The notes beneath the pieces were generated by a model. The model did no database searches and was not told the DNA's origin. It worked only from the letters and a program-made list of their open reading frames with translations. Positions 45,983 to 55,396 of a DNA stretch of 64,000 bases are shown here, piece by piece (within the stretch, counting starts at the first letter, position 1; each line of letters begins with the position of its first letter). Origin of the DNA: Methylotenera sp. RIFCSPLOWO2_02_FULL_45_14 (lineage in GTDB: Bacteria > Pseudomonadota > Gammaproteobacteria > Burkholderiales > Methylophilaceae); contig MHBU01000007.1 of NCBI GenBank assembly GCA_001803395.1, positions 32,026-96,025 of the forward strand, written 5' to 3'. Position numbers and translations under genes: made by a program.

Positions 45983-47227
45983 GTGAGCGCCATGCCAGCT
46001 CATATCGCTAAGCAGGCTTACCTAGTCGGCGGTGCTGTGCGTGATGAGTTGCTTGGCTTTGCCGTAAAAGACAAAGATTATGTGGTGGTTGGTAGCACCC
46101 CAGAGGCGATGGTGGCTGCTGGCTTTAGGCCGGTGGGCAAAGATTTCCCTGTTTTTTTACATCCCCAAACGCATGATGAATATGCGTTAGCACGCACCGA
46201 ACGTAAAATCGCAAAGGGTTATAAAGGGTTTAGCGTACATGCCTCAATTGACGTTACCTTGGAACAAGACTTGGCACGCCGAGATTTAACCATTAACGCG
46301 ATTGCTAAAGGGGATGACGGCCGATTGATTGATCCATTTAACGGCTTAGCTGATATTAAAGCTAAAATGCTACGCCACGTGAGCAACGCTTTTGCAGAAG
46401 ACCCCGTGCGTATCTTACGTGCAGCTCGCTTTTCAGCGCGACTGACAGATTTTAGCATAGCACCAGAAACCATGACATTAATGCGGCAAATGGTGGCTGC
46501 GGGTGAAGTGGATGCGCTAGTGGCAGAGCGTGTTTGGCAGGAGTTCGCTAAAGGTTTAATGGAAGAAAAGCCCTCGCGCATGTTTGAAGTGTTGCGTGCG
46601 TGTGGTGCTTTACAGAAACTACTGCCAGAGCTGGATAAACTATGGGGCGTTCCGCAACCAGCGCACCATCATCCAGAAGTCGATACCGGCGTGCATGTGA
46701 TGATGGTGATTGATTACGCGGCACAGCAAAACTTTAGCCTGGCAATACGCTTTGCAGCGCTGATGCATGATCTAGGCAAAGGCGTTACACTCCAAGAAAT
46801 GCTGCCGCGCCATATTGGGCACGAGGAGCGCGGTGTTCATTTACTCAAAGAAATATGCAAACGCTTACGTGTTCCTAACGATTGTAAAGAGCTTGCTGTG
46901 ATGGTTGCCAAGTATCATGGAAAATTATATGCCGCACCACAAATGCGCGCCAGCACTCTGCTAGAGTTTCTAATTCAGCTGGATGCTATTCGTCAGCCTG
47001 AGCGGTTTAAGGATTTTTTAAAAGCCTGTGAAGCAGATACACGCGGCAGAACAGGGTTGGAACATTGCCCAACGCCAGCTGCAGATTTTCTGTTAAAAGT
47101 ATTGGCTGCAGCATCAAGCGTGGATGCTGGCGCTGTAGCCAAAGCACAAAGTGACGTTGAAGAAATTAAAGCGGCTGTGTGTGAAGCACGATTATCGGCA
47201 ATTAAAAAAGCGCTAAATGCCAAGTGA
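45983..47227 (+). CDS. cca: CCA-adding tRNA nucleotidyltransferase with HD domain
   Basis: Adds or repairs the 3' CCA of tRNAs. Motifs: AYLVGGAVRDELLGF, the metal-binding DKDYVVVG, ARRDLTINAIAKG and EDPVRILRAARFSARL. A C-terminal HD phosphohydrolase domain begins TGVHVMMVIDYA with ALMHDLGKG, so this is the long, multifunctional type (414 aa). The GTG at 45983 and ATG at 45992 are both possible starts. Confidence 0.95.
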   Translation: MSAMPAHIAKQAYLVGGAVRDELLGFAVKDKDYVVVGSTPEAMVAAGFRPVGKDFPVFLHPQTHDEYALARTERKIAKGYKGFSVHASIDVTLEQDLARRDLTINAIAKGDDGRLIDPFNGLADIKAKMLRHVSNAFAEDPVRILRAARFSARLTDFSIAPETMTLMRQMVAAGEVDALVAERVWQEFAKGLMEEKPSRMFEVLRACGALQKLLPELDKLWGVPQPAHHHPEVDTGVHVMMVIDYAAQQNFSLAIRFAALMHDLGKGVTLQEMLPRHIGHEERGVHLLKEICKRLRVPNDCKELAVMVAKYHGKLYAAPQMRASTLLEFLIQLDAIRQPERFKDFLKACEADTRGRTGLEHCPTPAADFLLKVLAAASSVDAGAVAKAQSDVEEIKAAVCEARLSAIKKALNAK

Positions 47228-47434
47228 GTTTTGAATAAAGTATTTGGCTACAAAGCCCACCAAACCAAAGGTTAAACCTAAAAATAGAATAAATGTACCA
47301 AACTTTCCTACCTTTGCTTCCCAAGCCAAGTGTCCGACAATAAAAATCATTAACAGCATCAAGCCGCCAACGCCATAAGTCATGCCAAAGTCAGTAATTT
47401 GCGCTTCAGTAAATCCGAAAATGGTGCCTCCCAA
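47213..47434 (-). CDS. DUF2788 family small membrane protein
   Basis: A 73-aa protein with two hydrophobic helices (about 20-35 and 47-65), MTYGVGGLMLLMIFIVGHLAW (in part) and WEAKVGKFGTFILFLGLTFG (in part). This matches DUF2788, a family of unknown function in beta- and gammaproteobacteria. It is convergent with cca and their last 15 bp overlap. Confidence 0.75.
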   Translation of the reverse strand: MGGTIFGFTEAQITDFGMTYGVGGLMLLMIFIVGHLAWEAKVGKFGTFILFLGLTFGLVGFVAKYFIQNSLGI

Positions 47435-47507
47435 GTTGTTCTCCTGTGCAATAAGGGGAGTAAATAATAAAAATCTGTCTTATCTACTTTTTTAAGTTCT
47501 GTTTTTT

Positions 47508-47990
47508 TTAAGTTTTGGTTGATTGAATAAATGGGTCGTCAAAAGCGCGGTCATGTTCTTCAAACATGTCTGAAAGTTTTTTGTAGAACTGGCGGTAAGT
47601 TTCAGCGGGGTTACTTTTGTTATCTAATGAAAAACACTCATCTGCCAGTGCGTTCAGTTTTTCCATAATATCCTGATGTGCTTGATGATGAAGACGAAAA
47701 TACTCGTACTCCTCCGTCACGTGTGGCCTGCTCAACATGATTTGCTCTTCATGTTCAAAATGCCTGGCTGCGAGGTCGGATATATAAAATAAGTAGGAGG
47801 GCAGCCGACCTTGGCAGGATGTCATTTTTTCACGCTCGCAGACATGGCAATCGGGGAGCTGATTTAAGTTGCTGCAAGCACAGGTATTACGCAGGTCGGT
47901 TAAGAACTTATCAAATAGCAGATGCTCTTTTTCAATGATGAGATAATCGGCGGGAGTTAAGGTTTTTATTGCTTGATTATGAGTGATCAT
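47508..47990 (-). CDS. Hemerythrin-like protein with cysteine-rich insert
   Basis: A 160-aa four-helix protein. Diiron ligands typical of hemerythrins are visible: H23, H77 with E81 (RHFEHEEQIM), H101 and H105 (HHQAHQD) and H146-x4-D151 (EEHDRAFDD). Between the first two helices, residues 37-59 hold five cysteines (C37, C39, C48, C51, C59), not part of the standard fold. The insert may bind a metal or form disulfides. There is no signal peptide. It may sense or bind O2, NO or iron; function inferred from fold only. It is on its own between DUF2788 and slmA. Confidence 0.78.
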   Translation of the reverse strand: MITHNQAIKTLTPADYLIIEKEHLLFDKFLTDLRNTCACSNLNQLPDCHVCEREKMTSCQGRLPSYLFYISDLAARHFEHEEQIMLSRPHVTEEYEYFRLHHQAHQDIMEKLNALADECFSLDNKSNPAETYRQFYKKLSDMFEEHDRAFDDPFIQSTKT

Positions 47991-48065
47991 TGCAGCCGCC
48001 TTTTTTAACGAAATTCACTTACTAAGTATGAAATTGTAATGCTAGATGCACAAAAATTTACGCCA

Positions 48066-48638
48066 TTAGCTCAATAAACTTAATTGTTCCTGAACAAACT
48101 CTGTCGGTTTGCGTTTGAATCCACTTTTGGCGAACTGTTGCCAGCGACCCAGTACAAAGCATACTATCAAATTGGCGCGTGCTTCAGCAACACTTTTGCT
48201 ACCAGTCGGCAAGTTAGCATGTTGAGTGTCAGCAATGCGCAGACTTTGCTTGAGTGTCGCTTCTATGCGGTCATAGAGTTGGTTGATGCGTAGTTGCAAT
48301 TTTTCATCTTCATTCACAAGCGCGTCGCCAATTAGCACACGTGTCATGCCAGGGTTTTTTTCTGCAAATACTAACAGCATGGTAATAATGCGCTGCACTT
48401 GTCTTAAGCCATCAGTTTCTTCGGTGCTAATTTTGTTGATTAAGCCAAAAACTGTTTCTTCAATAAATGCAATCAGACCTTCAAACATTTGCGCTTTATT
48501 GGCAAAGTGGCGGTAAAGTGCAGCCTCACTTACTTCTAGCTTTGCGGCTAATGAAGCGGTGGTGATTTTTTCCCGTTTGGGAGACTCCAGCATCTTGGCT
48601 AAAGCTTCTAAAATTTGTTGTTTGCGTTCGCCTGCCAC
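48066..48638 (-). CDS. slmA: Nucleoid occlusion factor SlmA (TetR family)
   Basis: DNA-binding protein that blocks FtsZ assembly over the chromosome. The 190 aa begin with MAGERKQQILEALAKMLE, then the TetR helix-turn-helix ITTASLAAKLEVSEAALYRHF with NKAQMFEGLIAFIEE (both in overlapping parts), which is typical of SlmA. The gene order slmA-pyrimidine nucleotidase-argB on one strand is common in betaproteobacteria. The GC-skewed binding sites for SlmA were not searched. Confidence 0.92.
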   Translation of the reverse strand: MAGERKQQILEALAKMLESPKREKITTASLAAKLEVSEAALYRHFANKAQMFEGLIAFIEETVFGLINKISTEETDGLRQVQRIITMLLVFAEKNPGMTRVLIGDALVNEDEKLQLRINQLYDRIEATLKQSLRIADTQHANLPTGSKSVAEARANLIVCFVLGRWQQFAKSGFKRKPTEFVQEQLSLLS

Positions 48639-48702
48639 TTATATCCCCTTATTCCTGATAATCATTATTTTAAGGGCTGTAGTAGATTAGCCCACTGTTT
48701 TA

Positions 48703-49335
48703 TTATAGCTTAAGGTGAGTGAGTGCTAACACTGTGGATATTCGATAATCGACAAAATCAGGTTTTTTTAACTTTTTGTTTACCCAGATTGTTTTCATGC
48801 CAAGGCGTTTTGCAGTCATGAGTGCAGGCAAGCTATCTTCTAGCATAATGCAGTCGCTCGCTTTGGCTTTAATGGTTTTAAGCAGTTTTTGAAAACCACG
48901 CGCTGAAGGTTTTGCATGAAATTGGGTAGATTCCACACTAAATATCAACTCAAAAATATCATCAATACCTAATAGTTCTAACACGCGCATGGCATAGTGA
49001 CGCGGGGCGTTAGTAAATACTAACTTACGCCCAGTTAAGCCTTGTAGCATGTGCCGAAGGCGTTTTACTTGAATGACTAACTCGGGTAAATTCTCGAACC
49101 TATGAGTTTCATTTAGAAAATGATGCGGGTCAATATCGTGGTGGCGCATGAGCCCTTTTAGGGTGGCACCGTAGATGCGCCAATAATGTTGACGCATACT
49201 GTGCGCGGCAGGTTCGTCTAAATCTAACGCCTCCATCATGTAGCGGGTCATGGCACGATTCATCACTGGAAATATGTGCACGGAGGCGTTGTGGAGCGTG
49301 TCGTCTAAATCGAAAATCCAGATTTTAGCGGTCAT
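48703..49335 (-). CDS. Pyrimidine 5'-nucleotidase, HAD family
   Basis: A 210-aa HAD-superfamily hydrolase. Motif I is WIFDLDDTLHNAS, motif II VFTNAPRHYAMRVL, the motif III lysine is in FHAKPSARGFQ, and motif IV is CIMLEDSLPALMTAK. Members with this sequence and neighbours (slmA, argB) are annotated as pyrimidine 5'-nucleotidases (SDT1/PPM1-like). It likely dephosphorylates UMP/CMP-type or damaged nucleotides. Complete. Confidence 0.87.
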   Translation of the reverse strand: MTAKIWIFDLDDTLHNASVHIFPVMNRAMTRYMMEALDLDEPAAHSMRQHYWRIYGATLKGLMRHHDIDPHHFLNETHRFENLPELVIQVKRLRHMLQGLTGRKLVFTNAPRHYAMRVLELLGIDDIFELIFSVESTQFHAKPSARGFQKLLKTIKAKASDCIMLEDSLPALMTAKRLGMKTIWVNKKLKKPDFVDYRISTVLALTHLKL

Positions 49336-49347
49336 GTAAAACCTAAA

Positions 49348-49427
49348 TTAGGTGCAGATGAACACAGATAAACATGGATTAAACCAAACTATTTTCACGT
49401 GACGTTATTTGTGTTCATCTGCACCTA
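49348..49427. repeat. Inverted repeat between argB and the nucleotidase gene
   Basis: Two perfect 19-bp arms at 49348-49366 and 49409-49427 (TTAGGTGCAGATGAACACA and its complement) around a 42-bp centre. The GATGAACACAGAT word is a widely dispersed intergenic motif in bacteria. It lies 3 bp after the argB stop and may act as a 3' end hairpin. Confidence 0.75.
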
Positions 49428-49430
49428 AAA

Positions 49431-50330
<900 letters not shown>

Positions 50331-50376
50331 TTAAATTCTGGCAAGTTTAGTTTGCGTAATTGTAACTAAAATTTGC

Positions 50377-51987
50377 TCACAGTGTTTTGCTAAACACTTT
50401 AGATTTACGCTGAAAATTGTAAAGTTTTTGTTTTTCAGCGGGTAATTTTTCTATATTTTGTTCAATAAAGCCGCGCTCTAAAAACCAGTGCTCAGTACGA
50501 GTAGTTAAGCAGAATAAGCTTTTAAGTCCCTGTTCTTTAGCCAAGCTGGCACAAAAATAGAATAACTTATCGCCCCGCCCGCCGCCTCTGTAGGCAGGGT
50601 CTATCGCCAGGCATGCAAACTCTGCGGTTTTTTCAGCTATAAACGGATACAGCGCCGCGCAACCGATAATGCGGTTATCGTGTTCCATCACATAAAAATG
50701 GTTAATTTCCATCTCAATGCGCTCACGTCCGCGCCGCACTAAAATACCCTCAGTTTCAAGCGGCTCAATCAGTTTTATTATGCCGCCAACATCCTCAATG
50801 TTGGCTTGGCGCATGCTTTCTAAGCTTAGCTCCGTCACCATGGTGCCAATGCCCTCAAGCGTGAATAGCTCTTGAATAATCGCACCGTCAATGTGCCTGG
50901 AAATGAGATGCGTGCGTGCCACGCCATGCTCGCAAGCGCGTACAGCGGCAGGAAGGTAGTAATTAACATCTTCTGAAACATTAATTGCTTGCTCATTTTC
51001 TCGCACGTTGCGCAGAAAATTCTTCGCTTTTTCGGCAGTCATTTCACGCAATAATTCACCACGTAAATTATGCACACCTTCAGAATCCATCAAAAAAATG
51101 AGCTTGTCAGCATCCAGCGCAATCGCAGCACTGACGGCTACATCTTCTAAACTTAAATTGAATGCTTCGCCTGTAGGCGAATAGCCAAGCGGTGATAGCA
51201 TCACTAATTCGCCATCGTCCAAGCGTTTTTGAATACCAATCGCATCCACTCTACGCACTTCACCCGTATGTTGTAAATCTACGCCATCACGTACACCTAG
51301 CGGTTTGGCCGTTACAAAGTTGCCACTAGCAACACGAATGTCGGAGCCAGCCATAGGTGAGTTGGTAATCCCCATTGAAAGCAATGCTTCAATTTCTACT
51401 CTAACTGCGCCGTTGGCTTCTTTAACCGCTTCCATGGCTTTATCATCGGTTGCGCGTAAACCGTTATGAAATATGGGCGTGAGTTTGTCGCGTTTTAAGC
51501 GCTGCTCAATTTGCGGTCGCGCACCATGCACCAGCACTAGCCTGACCTCAAGGCTGGCAAGTAAATTAAGGTCGTGCGATAGCGCGATGAACTGTTGCTC
51601 ATCAACCACCTCACCACCAAATGCAATCACAAACGTACGCCCGCCAAACGCATGAATGTAAGGCGCGGCAGAGCGAAACCAATGTACAAAATCTTTAGCA
51701 TTGGTATTGTTGATTTTGTACGAAGCTTGTGTATGTGCGGTCAGGTAAGTGGGTTGCTGCTCTTTTACGCCAAATTGCGTTTCTGTGGCATCACTCTCAG
51801 CGTAAAGGTTAGCTGGCGTTGTATTTAGCGCAGTTGCAATTTTGCGTAGCAAAGCCTCAGAAACGCCTAATTCACCACGCTCAATGCGTGATAAATTGCC
51901 TGCGTCAGCCTCTATTTTAGAGGCGAGCTGTTGTAGTGTCAGGTTGAGTGATTTGCGCTTAGTGCGGATGAAATTACCAAGAGACAT
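50377..51987 (-). CDS. argA: N-acetylglutamate synthase with N-terminal XRE-type DNA-binding domain
   Basis: First enzyme of arginine synthesis (acetyl-CoA + glutamate). The 536-aa frame is uninterrupted and longer than the ~440 aa of a standard ArgA. Residues 1-62 are an XRE/Cro helix-turn-helix: LNLTLQQLASKIEADAGNLSRIERGELGVS (in overlapping parts), ending NTTPANLY. A linker (63-98) follows. The amino acid kinase-like domain (about 99-385) has FVIAFGGEVVDEQQ, LVHGARPQIEQRL and LSPLGYSPTGEAFNL. The GNAT domain (about 390-530) has IEDVGGIIKLIEPLE, CLAIDPAYRGGGRG and LTTRTEHWFLERGF. The ATG follows an AT-rich promoter region with two TGTA-N5-TACA palindromes. The fusion suggests a synthase that may also bind DNA; this is inference. 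Confidence 0.93.
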   Translation of the reverse strand: MSLGNFIRTKRKSLNLTLQQLASKIEADAGNLSRIERGELGVSEALLRKIATALNTTPANLYAESDATETQFGVKEQQPTYLTAHTQASYKINNTNAKDFVHWFRSAAPYIHAFGGRTFVIAFGGEVVDEQQFIALSHDLNLLASLEVRLVLVHGARPQIEQRLKRDKLTPIFHNGLRATDDKAMEAVKEANGAVRVEIEALLSMGITNSPMAGSDIRVASGNFVTAKPLGVRDGVDLQHTGEVRRVDAIGIQKRLDDGELVMLSPLGYSPTGEAFNLSLEDVAVSAAIALDADKLIFLMDSEGVHNLRGELLREMTAEKAKNFLRNVRENEQAINVSEDVNYYLPAAVRACEHGVARTHLISRHIDGAIIQELFTLEGIGTMVTELSLESMRQANIEDVGGIIKLIEPLETEGILVRRGRERIEMEINHFYVMEHDNRIIGCAALYPFIAEKTAEFACLAIDPAYRGGGRGDKLFYFCASLAKEQGLKSLFCLTTRTEHWFLERGFIEQNIEKLPAEKQKLYNFQRKSKVFSKTL

Positions 51988-52006
51988 TATTAAGCACCTA
52001 CGTATT

Positions 52007-52019
52007 TGTAATGTTTACA
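52007..52019. promoter_or_regulatory. Palindrome 1 upstream of argA (TGTA-N5-TACA)
   Basis: TGTAATGTTTACA, a 13-bp dyad 20 bp upstream of the argA start. It has the same layout as a second site centred 30 bp away. It is a candidate operator for the XRE domain fused to ArgA; binding is not shown. Confidence 0.45.
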
Positions 52020-52036
52020 TAAATATATAATAAAAA

Positions 52037-52049
52037 TGTAAAAAATACA
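52037..52049. promoter_or_regulatory. Palindrome 2 upstream of argA (TGTA-N5-TACA)
   Basis: TGTAAAAAATACA, with the same TGTA-N5-TACA arms as the site at 52007. Between the two lies TATATTTA/TATTAT-like sequence on the minus strand, which could be the -10 region of argA. Two dyads flanking a promoter would suit autorepression. Confidence 0.4.
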
Positions 52050-52520
52050 AATTTTATTTAAATGGTAGTTTTTTAAAATCGTACGATTAGGATGGATTTT
52101 ATTATCTGAGATGCCGTTAACGGCCCAGAGTGTGTTAAAACGTTTTTCAAGTTTTACAGGTGGGATTAGCAGCTAACATTAAGATGTAAATTATGAATTT
52201 TGTGGTGTTAGACGGCAATATTAAGCCTGGATATTTAATATTGGTGGGGAATTTATCGCTAACTACGATTTATTTGTGTTTTTACACGGCCTCTGCCAAA
52301 AACCATCATTAGTCCTAACTTGATTCAAGCCTGGATTGATGAGTCAAATCTAGATCTCACTACCCCCCTTTTTTTCATCATTGATAGGAAAAACCGGTCA
52401 CAGCTTAATTAGAGTAGGCCAAAAGTTCAAGTTAAGATACGACTAAATGATAAAGCTTGATAATTACATGCAAATGAATATCCGTTAATGGCACATATTA
52501 ATCTAAGAAGATTTCTCTTT

Positions 52521-53933
52521 TCATATTGCTTTTACTAAATCTTCAACAATCTTTTTAGCATCACCAAATACCATCATGGTTTTTTCTAAATAAAATAATT
52601 CATTGTCTAAACCCGCATACCCTGATGCCATGGACCGTTTATTGACGATAATTGTTTTTGCTTTGTAGGCTTCTAAAATAGGCATACCATAAATTGAGGT
52701 ACCAGGTATTTTTGCTGCAGGATTCACTACATCGTTAGCACCAATTACAAATACCACGTCAGTTTGGCCAAACTCACTATTAACATCATCCATTTCGAAC
52801 ACTTGCTCATAAGGTACATCAGCCTCGGCTAGTAGCACATTCATGTGCCCTGGCATTCGACCGGCAACAGGATGGATTGCATATTTCACACGCACCCCTT
52901 TGCGAATTAATTTGCTGGTAAGTTCTTGCAACGCATGTTGCGCGCGTGATACCGCTAACCCATATCCTGGAACAATAATCACAGTGTCTGCATTTGACAT
53001 TAAAAAAGCAACGTCATCAGCGGAGCCGGATTTCACTGCTTTTTGTGCGCCGTCCGCAGAATAATCTGTTACGCTCGAATCCGCACCAAAGCCGCCTAAC
53101 ATCACTGCGATAATGGATCGATTCATCGCTTTGCACATGATGTACGACAATATCGCGCCTGATGAACCTACGCATGCGCCAGCAATAATTAACACAGAGT
53201 TATTCATAGTAAACCCAATGCCCGCAGCGGCCCAGCCTGAATAGCTATTGAGCATAGAAACCACTACTGGCATATCGGCGCCACCAATCGGAATAATCAG
53301 CGTTATTCCCAATATTAAAGCGAACCCACACATCACTAAAAAGGCAAGTTGGTTGCCTTGGTTATAAAAAACCATGCCACTGGAAAAAACAATGCCACAG
53401 CCAAGCATGAGTATTGCGAGTGCTAAATTTAATAGATGCTGATTTTTGAAATGGATTGGTTTTGCGCTAAACTTTCCTGAAAGTTTTCCAAATGCAATCA
53501 TTGATGCAGAAAAGGTAATTGCGCCGATAAAAGCGCCTATAAACAATTCGATACGTTGAGCTAAGGTATTTGTTTCAGTAAGGGCGTGTATTTCGGCAGT
53601 GTTATAAACGGCGGCAATGGCGATAAGGGTGGCTGACAAGCCCACAAAAGAATGCATCAAAGCGACTAATTCTGGCATTTTGGTCATTTGCACTCGTTTT
53701 GCAGCAAAAATACCCACCACCGCGCCTAGAACAATTGCAATGCCAATCAATGAATAGATAAGATGATGACCTACAAACAAAGTGGTGATAATGGCAAGCG
53801 CCATGCCTGCCATGCCTAGTGTGTTACCTAATCTTGCACTGTTGGGTGATGCCAGGCCCTTGAGCGAAAAAATAAATAACACCGCAGAAATTAAATAGGC
53901 CGCTGATGTGAAATTAGCATTGGCAGCAATCAT
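52521..53933 (-). CDS. pntB: NAD(P) transhydrogenase beta subunit PntB
   Basis: Membrane subunit of the proton-translocating transhydrogenase (NADH + NADP+ to NAD+ + NADPH). The 470 aa have about nine membrane helices (to about residue 265) and a C-terminal NADP-binding domain III with [37 protein letters not shown] (in part), [10 protein letters not shown] and [16 protein letters not shown] (in part). It overlaps pntAb by 4 bp and is the last gene of the leftward cbb-pnt run. One 60-base line of it counted by hand (53401-53460) is only 35% G+C. Confidence 0.96.
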   Translation of the reverse strand: MIAANANFTSAAYLISAVLFIFSLKGLASPNSARLGNTLGMAGMALAIITTLFVGHHLIYSLIGIAIVLGAVVGIFAAKRVQMTKMPELVALMHSFVGLSATLIAIAAVYNTAEIHALTETNTLAQRIELFIGAFIGAITFSASMIAFGKLSGKFSAKPIHFKNQHLLNLALAILMLGCGIVFSSGMVFYNQGNQLAFLVMCGFALILGITLIIPIGGADMPVVVSMLNSYSGWAAAGIGFTMNNSVLIIAGACVGSSGAILSYIMCKAMNRSIIAVMLGGFGADSSVTDYSADGAQKAVKSGSADDVAFLMSNADTVIIVPGYGLAVSRAQHALQELTSKLIRKGVRVKYAIHPVAGRMPGHMNVLLAEADVPYEQVFEMDDVNSEFGQTDVVFVIGANDVVNPAAKIPGTSIYGMPILEAYKAKTIIVNKRSMASGYAGLDNELFYLEKTMMVFGDAKKIVEDLVKAI

Positions 53934-54250
53934 TTTTTAGGCTCCATAAGCTTATTTTCTTTCTTTTTAAACATTTCAAGCATTCTTCGCGTTACCATAA
54001 AGCCGCCAAAAATATTAATCGAAGTTAAAAAAACAGCTATCGCACCCAAAATACTGGTTAAATTAAAAGCCTCTGTATCAATAGCTACGGTTTGCAGCAT
54101 CGCACCCACAATCACAATGCCAGAAATCGCGTTGGTCACTGACATCAACGGCGTATGCAGCGCGGGGGTCACGTTCCATACGACGTGATAGCCCACAAAA
54201 ATGGCTAATACAAAAATCGTGATATTTTGCATCGTTAATAACTCATTCAT
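53930..54250 (-). CDS. pntAb: NAD(P) transhydrogenase alpha subunit part 2 (membrane)
   Basis: A 106-aa membrane protein with three helices, equal to the C-terminal domain II segment of PntA. Marks: [32 protein letters not shown] (in overlapping parts), typical of PntAB. The split alpha subunit (PntAA + PntAB + PntB) is the three-gene arrangement known from Rhodospirillum rubrum. It overlaps both neighbours by 4 bp, so the trio is translationally coupled. Confidence 0.93.
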   Translation of the reverse strand: MNELLTMQNITIFVLAIFVGYHVVWNVTPALHTPLMSVTNAISGIVIVGAMLQTVAIDTEAFNLTSILGAIAVFLTSINIFGGFMVTRRMLEMFKKKENKLMEPKK

Positions 54251-55380
54251 GCGCGATTCCCCATTACTTTATGATCTTTACAAACCAAACAAGCGGCCAC
54301 TAATTCGTCATCCTCAGGTATATGAAAATTGCCTTCGCTCGTAACAATAAGCTTCAGAAACTCCAAAATATTCCGTGCATAAAACGCTGAAGCATCTCCA
54401 CTCACAAGGCTCGGTAGGTTGGTATAGCCAACGATAGTTACGCCATGTTTAACGACCACCTGATTTGCTTCGGTTAACGGGCAATTGCCTGCTCCATTTT
54501 CACCTAACCCCGCCGCCATATCGATTATCACAGAACCAGGTTTCATTTTTGCTACCGTTTCGGCATGCAGCAAGGTAGGGGGCTCTTTTCCGGGAATCAG
54601 TGCAGAGGCAATCACAATATCGGCTTCGCTTGCGCGTTCAGCCACTAAAGTCGCTTGACGCTGCATCCATGCCTCTGGCATCGGGCGCGCATAGCCAGAT
54701 GCGCCTGCGGCAATTTTTGCTTCTTCCTCTGTCTCAAAGGGAACGTCTAAAAACTTAGCCCCTAACGATTCAATTTGCTCTTTAACCGCAGGTCGAACAT
54801 CGGAAACTTCTACCACCGCGCCTAAACGCCTTGCCGTTGCTATGCTTTGCAAGCCCGCAACTCCTGCTCCTAAAATAAGCACACGTGCTGCTTTTACTGT
54901 TCCCGCTGAAGTCATCAACATTGGCATAAATCGTTGGTAATAATGGCTAGCGAGTAAAGCCGCCTTATAGCCTGCCACATTTGCTTGTGATGAAAGTACA
55001 TCCATACTCTGCGCTCGAGTATTTCTGGGTAGTGCTTCTAAAGCAAAAGCAATAATGCCCTGGTTCGCCATCATGCTTAGCTGCGCCTGATTGTAAGGGT
55101 CCAGCATGCCAATTAAAACCGTACCTGAGTTCATGGCTTTTATTTCAATTGGTTCTGGCGCGCGAACCTTAAGAATGATTGCGGCTTCAAATACTTCCTG
55201 TGCTAAAACCAACTCGGCACCTGCTACTTGGTAGGCCTCATCTGAAATGTTTGCACGTTCACCAGCGCCTTTTTGAATAACAACCTGCAAGCCTAAACTC
55301 AACATTTTTTTAACGGTTTCTGGTGTCGCGGCTACACGGCGTTCTTCATTTTTAACTTCGGTTGGTATGCCTATTTTCAT
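54247..55380 (-). CDS. pntAa: NAD(P) transhydrogenase alpha subunit part 1
   Basis: Soluble NAD(H)-binding domain I of the transhydrogenase, related to alanine dehydrogenase. The 377-aa protein begins [20 protein letters not shown] and has the Rossmann loop [21 protein letters not shown] (in part), followed by [13 protein letters not shown] and the mobile-loop region. There are no membrane helices, as expected for the split form. It follows tpiA by 16 bp and overlaps pntAb by 4 bp, so it belongs to the cbb-pnt run. Confidence 0.95.
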   Translation of the reverse strand: MKIGIPTEVKNEERRVAATPETVKKMLSLGLQVVIQKGAGERANISDEAYQVAGAELVLAQEVFEAAIILKVRAPEPIEIKAMNSGTVLIGMLDPYNQAQLSMMANQGIIAFALEALPRNTRAQSMDVLSSQANVAGYKAALLASHYYQRFMPMLMTSAGTVKAARVLILGAGVAGLQSIATARRLGAVVEVSDVRPAVKEQIESLGAKFLDVPFETEEEAKIAAGASGYARPMPEAWMQRQATLVAERASEADIVIASALIPGKEPPTLLHAETVAKMKPGSVIIDMAAGLGENGAGNCPLTEANQVVVKHGVTIVGYTNLPSLVSGDASAFYARNILEFLKLIVTSEGNFHIPEDDELVAACLVCKDHKVMGNRA

Positions 55381-55396
55381 TTTTGCTATCTTTGAA

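Larger units (their letters stand above)
51988..52520. other. Gene-free AT-rich spacer between argA and the pnt/cbb block
   Basis: About 530 bases with no reading frame that looks like a protein, no tRNA and no clear terminator. The 60 bases next to argA hold its likely promoter and palindromes. The rest is AT-rich, with a C-run (CCCCCC followed by T7 near 52364-52376) and small dyads. It separates the arginine genes from the pnt-cbb cluster and is a likely junction of an acquired block. Confidence 0.6.
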
